From positions 532,034 to 596,033 of the forward strand of contig NZ_JAJCVJ010000003.1 in NCBI RefSeq assembly GCF_020567425.1: a stretch of DNA of 64,000 nt, given 5' to 3'. The notes beneath the pieces were generated by a model. It searched no databases. It was not told the DNA's origin and was given only the letters and a program-made list of their open reading frames with translations. Each line of letters opens with the position of its first letter. The first letter of the stretch is position 1. A program made the position numbers and the translations under genes. Below, in pieces: positions 61,607-64,000 of the stretch. The stretch comes from Salinirubrum litoreum. GTDB taxonomy: Archaea; Halobacteriota; Halobacteria; Halobacteriales; Haloferacaceae.

Positions 61607-61625
61607 CGGTGACGTCCCGTCACCG
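61607..61625. terminator. 8-base hairpin between the two surface-protein genes
   Basis: CGGTGACG-TCC-CGTCACCG is a perfect 8-base stem with a 3-base loop, 46 bases after the stop of the dockerin-bearing gene and about 55 bases before the next ATG. It may stabilise or terminate the upstream transcript. No T-tract follows directly. Confidence 0.35.
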
Positions 61626-61670
61626 ACCGCCGGGGGGCGTGCATCTAGTCCCGGCTGTGAGTCACGCATC

Positions 61671-64000
61671 TCAGAACCACCCCGTGAAGAGGTCCACGAC
61701 GAGATCGATCACCTGGGAGATGTCGGTGAACAGACCCGTACTCTCGCCGCTGTCACTGATCTCGTTGCTGAAGTGGAACTGCACGTCGACCACGTCGAAC
61801 TCGCCGTTGCCGTTGTAGTCGAACTGTGCCTCGTACTCGTCGAGGATCGGGTCGTCGAGGTTGGCGAACAGCGCCTGGGTGTCGACCTCGTCGACCGTCC
61901 CGTCGCCGTTCACGTCCTCGTAGGTGCCGTCACCGTCGGTGTCGATCGGCTGGCCCGCGAACTGCGGGTTCAGCTTCGGCGGGGCGATCCGGATCGTCGC
62001 CGTCTGACTCGTGTCGCCGAAGACGCCGTGGGCGTACTCGCCGAGCGCGATTCCCTCCGGCACGGTCGGCGAGAACGTCACGCTGGTCGAGGCACCCGCG
62101 TCGAGGGTGACCTCCTCTGTCGCGACCGTCTCGTCGGCCGTCAACTCGCCGTCGCCGTTCAGATCGAGGCGGAACTCGACGGTCTTCGTCGCCGCCTGCT
62201 CACCGTCGTTCGTGACGGTGGCCGACACTTCGATGGTGTCGCCGGGGGCGGCGCTGTCGGGTGCCTGCAGGTCGGACACCGCGAAGTTCGCCGGCGTCGG
62301 CGGTGCCTCGACGGTGAGCTGTGCGGTGGCGCTGTCGTCGGGCGTCACCACGCCGTGGGTGAGCGTCCCGACCGGGAGTCCGCTCGTGTCGACGTCCGCG
62401 AAGGTCACCGTCGTCGACGCGCCGGCGGCCAGTTCGACGTCCTTCGAGCGGACCGCACTCTCGTCGCCGACCTCGCCGTCGCCGTCCGTGTCGACACGGA
62501 ACTCGACAGTCTTGGTCGCCGTCTGGTCACCCGTGTTCGCCACGTCGGCAGACACGTCGATCGTGTCGCCCTGGGTGACGCTCGCGGGTGCCTGCAGGTT
62601 CGAGACGTCGAACGTCGCGGGCGTGGGCGGTGCTTCCACCGTAATCTGTGCGGTGACGCTGTCGTCGGGCGTCACCACGCCGTGGGTGTAGGTGCCCGGC
62701 GAGAGGCCGCTCGTGTCCACGTCCTCGAAGGTGACGGTCGTCGACTCGCCGCCCGCGAGTTCCACGTCCTCGCCGAGGACCACGTCGCCGGCGTCTCCGA
62801 GTCCGTCACCGTTCGCGTCCACGCGGAACTCGACGGTCTTCGTCGCCGTCTCGTCGCCGTCGTTCGTGACGGTCGCCGAGACGTCGATCGTGTCGCCCTG
62901 CGTCACCGTGGCGGGCGCGTCGAGGTTCGACACTTGGAAGTTCGCCGGATCCGGTTCCGGCGTCGGGTCGTCCGCTTCGACGGTGAGAGTCGCGCCGGTC
63001 GTGCCGGTCACGTCGTAGCCGGTGCCGCTCTCGTCGAAGACGAGTATCTCCTCGTTGTCGCCGGCCGCCTCCAGCGAGAGGTCGGTCTCGCCGTCGCTCT
63101 GGCCTGTGACCGTCACTTCGACGACCGGGACGCTCCCGGTGTCGGCGGTGTCGCGGAAGGCGTACTCGGCGTCCGCCGAGGAGCCGTCGTCCGCGATCAC
63201 GACCTCCTCACTGCCGGAGCCGAGGACGGTCACGTCGGTGATCTGTGCGATACTCGAATCGCCGACCGCGAGGCCGATCTCGGCCGCGCCGACGCCGCCC
63301 TGTGCGTCGTCGACGACGACGGTGAACGTCGTCTCGTCACCGACGTCGACGCTGTCGCTCTCGGGATCGAGGCTGAGCGTCGTCTCCGCGTCCGCCGGCG
63401 GTGCCTCGATCGTGATCTGTGCGGTGGCGCTGTCGTCGTCGGTCGCCACGCCGTGGGTGAGCGTGCCGGGACCGAGTCCGCTCGTGTCGACGTCCTCGAA
63501 CGTGACGGTCGTGGACGCACCGGCGTCCAGTTGGACGTCCTGCGAGACGACCGCGCTCTCGTCGGCGATCTCACCGTCGCCGTCCGTGTCGACCCGGAAG
63601 GCGACGCTCTTGGTCGCCGCCTCGCCGCCGTCGTTCGTGACGGTCGCGGAGACGTCGATGGCGTCACCCTGCGTGACGCTCGCGGGTGCTTGTAGGTTCG
63701 ACACCTGGAAGCTCGCTGGGTCGGCTGGTTCCTCGCCCTCGACGGTGAGGGTCGCGCCGGTCGTGCCGGTCACGTCGTAGCCGGTACCGCTCTCGTCGAA
63801 GACGATGACGCCGTCGTTCCCGGCGGCCGCCTCCAGCGAGAGGTCGGTCTCGCCGGCGGCGACGCCCGCGACGGTCACTTCGACGACCGGGACGCTCCCG
63901 GTGTCGGCGGTGTCGCGGAAGGCGTACTCGGCGTCCGCCGAGGAGCCGTCGTCCGCGATCACGACCTCCTCACTGCCGGAGCCGAGGACGGTCACGTCGG
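61671..64000 (-). CDS. C-terminal part of a secreted cohesin/CARDB/dockerin surface protein
   Basis: The gene continues past the right edge, so the true start is not visible; 776 residues are seen. In order they are the end of a cohesin-like domain, CARDB, a second complete cohesin-like domain (DSVDVGDETTFTVVVDDAQG), three further CARDB domains (each opening VSNLQAPASVTQGDTIDVSA or similar), and a dockerin type I. The dockerin has two calcium loops (PIDTDGDGTYEDVNGDGTVD and FDYNGNGEFDVVDVQFHF). The cohesin-CARDB unit repeats with a 254-codon period and is nearly identical over long stretches. It probably forms a calcium-stabilised surface or matrix protein able both to offer and to use cohesin-dockerin contacts. 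Confidence 0.82.
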   Translation of the reverse strand, partial: DVTVLGSGSEEVVIADDGSSADAEYAFRDTADTGSVPVVEVTVAGVAAGETDLSLEAAAGNDGVIVFDESGTGYDVTGTTGATLTVEGEEPADPASFQVSNLQAPASVTQGDAIDVSATVTNDGGEAATKSVAFRVDTDGDGEIADESAVVSQDVQLDAGASTTVTFEDVDTSGLGPGTLTHGVATDDDSATAQITIEAPPADAETTLSLDPESDSVDVGDETTFTVVVDDAQGGVGAAEIGLAVGDSSIAQITDVTVLGSGSEEVVIADDGSSADAEYAFRDTADTGSVPVVEVTVTGQSDGETDLSLEAAGDNEEILVFDESGTGYDVTGTTGATLTVEADDPTPEPDPANFQVSNLDAPATVTQGDTIDVSATVTNDGDETATKTVEFRVDANGDGLGDAGDVVLGEDVELAGGESTTVTFEDVDTSGLSPGTYTHGVVTPDDSVTAQITVEAPPTPATFDVSNLQAPASVTQGDTIDVSADVANTGDQTATKTVEFRVDTDGDGEVGDESAVRSKDVELAAGASTTVTFADVDTSGLPVGTLTHGVVTPDDSATAQLTVEAPPTPANFAVSDLQAPDSAAPGDTIEVSATVTNDGEQAATKTVEFRLDLNGDGELTADETVATEEVTLDAGASTSVTFSPTVPEGIALGEYAHGVFGDTSQTATIRIAPPKLNPQFAGQPIDTDGDGTYEDVNGDGTVDEVDTQALFANLDDPILDEYEAQFDYNGNGEFDVVDVQFHFSNEISDSGESTGLFTDISQVIDLVVDLFTGWF

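Noticed and set aside
59043..63695. A very long plus-strand open frame (about 1550 codons) opposite the two surface proteins
   Set aside because: It mirrors the repeats of the minus-strand genes, is Val/Arg/Asp-rich with no domain, and exists because GC-rich codons rarely give stops on the opposite strand. The minus-strand products have signals and clear modules.

Overview
The window is a stretch of a haloarchaeal (class Halobacteria) chromosome. The evidence is high GC, strongly acidic proteins, twin-arginine (Tat) signal peptides, a PGF-CTERM surface anchor, archaeal TATA-type promoters often placed for leaderless transcripts, and halophile families (DUF5789, halophilic 2Fe-2S ferredoxin, ba3-type cytochrome oxidase with CbaD/CbaE). 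I cannot name the genus. I see no rRNA, tRNA, CRISPR array, integrase or complete insertion sequence.

1-12 kb: a partial gene and a hypothetical protein are followed by a PhoX-family secreted phosphatase carrying a cohesin-like module and a C-terminal dockerin, next to a short membrane-anchored cohesin-like protein. Then come a protein with a possible beta/gamma-crystallin motif, a thiolase/HMG-CoA-synthase-like pair, a predicted 10-TM metal (manganese?) exporter behind a DtxR-like palindrome, a universal stress protein and an HTH regulator.

12-31 kb: a 2471-residue surface protein (DUF4347, VCBS repeats, Ig-like and cadherin-like modules, PKD, PGF-CTERM) ends at a hairpin resembling an IS200/IS605 right end. 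Next are an Lrp regulator, an amidohydrolase, a DabB-DabA inorganic-carbon transporter operon, an APC permease, a DUF4397 protein, a Tat-exported beta-propeller protein and a DsrE-like protein.

31-46 kb is a copper, respiration and metal region. A copper P-type ATPase, a TauE/SafE (DsbD_2) membrane protein and a small membrane protein are transcribed divergently from a ba3-type oxidase operon (cbaD-B-A-E plus one more membrane gene). Further on are a ZIP transporter, a zinc alcohol dehydrogenase, a Tat-exported multicopper oxidase and an FAD oxidoreductase.

45-59 kb: a CPBP protease and an ABC-2 exporter share a palindromic operator. They are followed by a lipoprotein BAAT/dienelactone-type hydrolase, an archaeal-type adenylate kinase with two DUF5789 paralogues, a decayed ferredoxin, two MFS transporters, an SDR, a second HTH regulator, an EamA transporter and a DUF488 protein. 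59-64 kb: two large secreted minus-strand proteins are built from cohesin-like, CARDB and DUF7282 modules; one ends in a dockerin and runs off the window.

The strongest themes for follow-up are the archaeal cohesin/dockerin surface proteins at both ends, the DAB system in a presumably heterotrophic archaeon, the copper-delivery/oxidase divergon, and a family of AT-rich intergenic motifs confined to about 30-51 kb.
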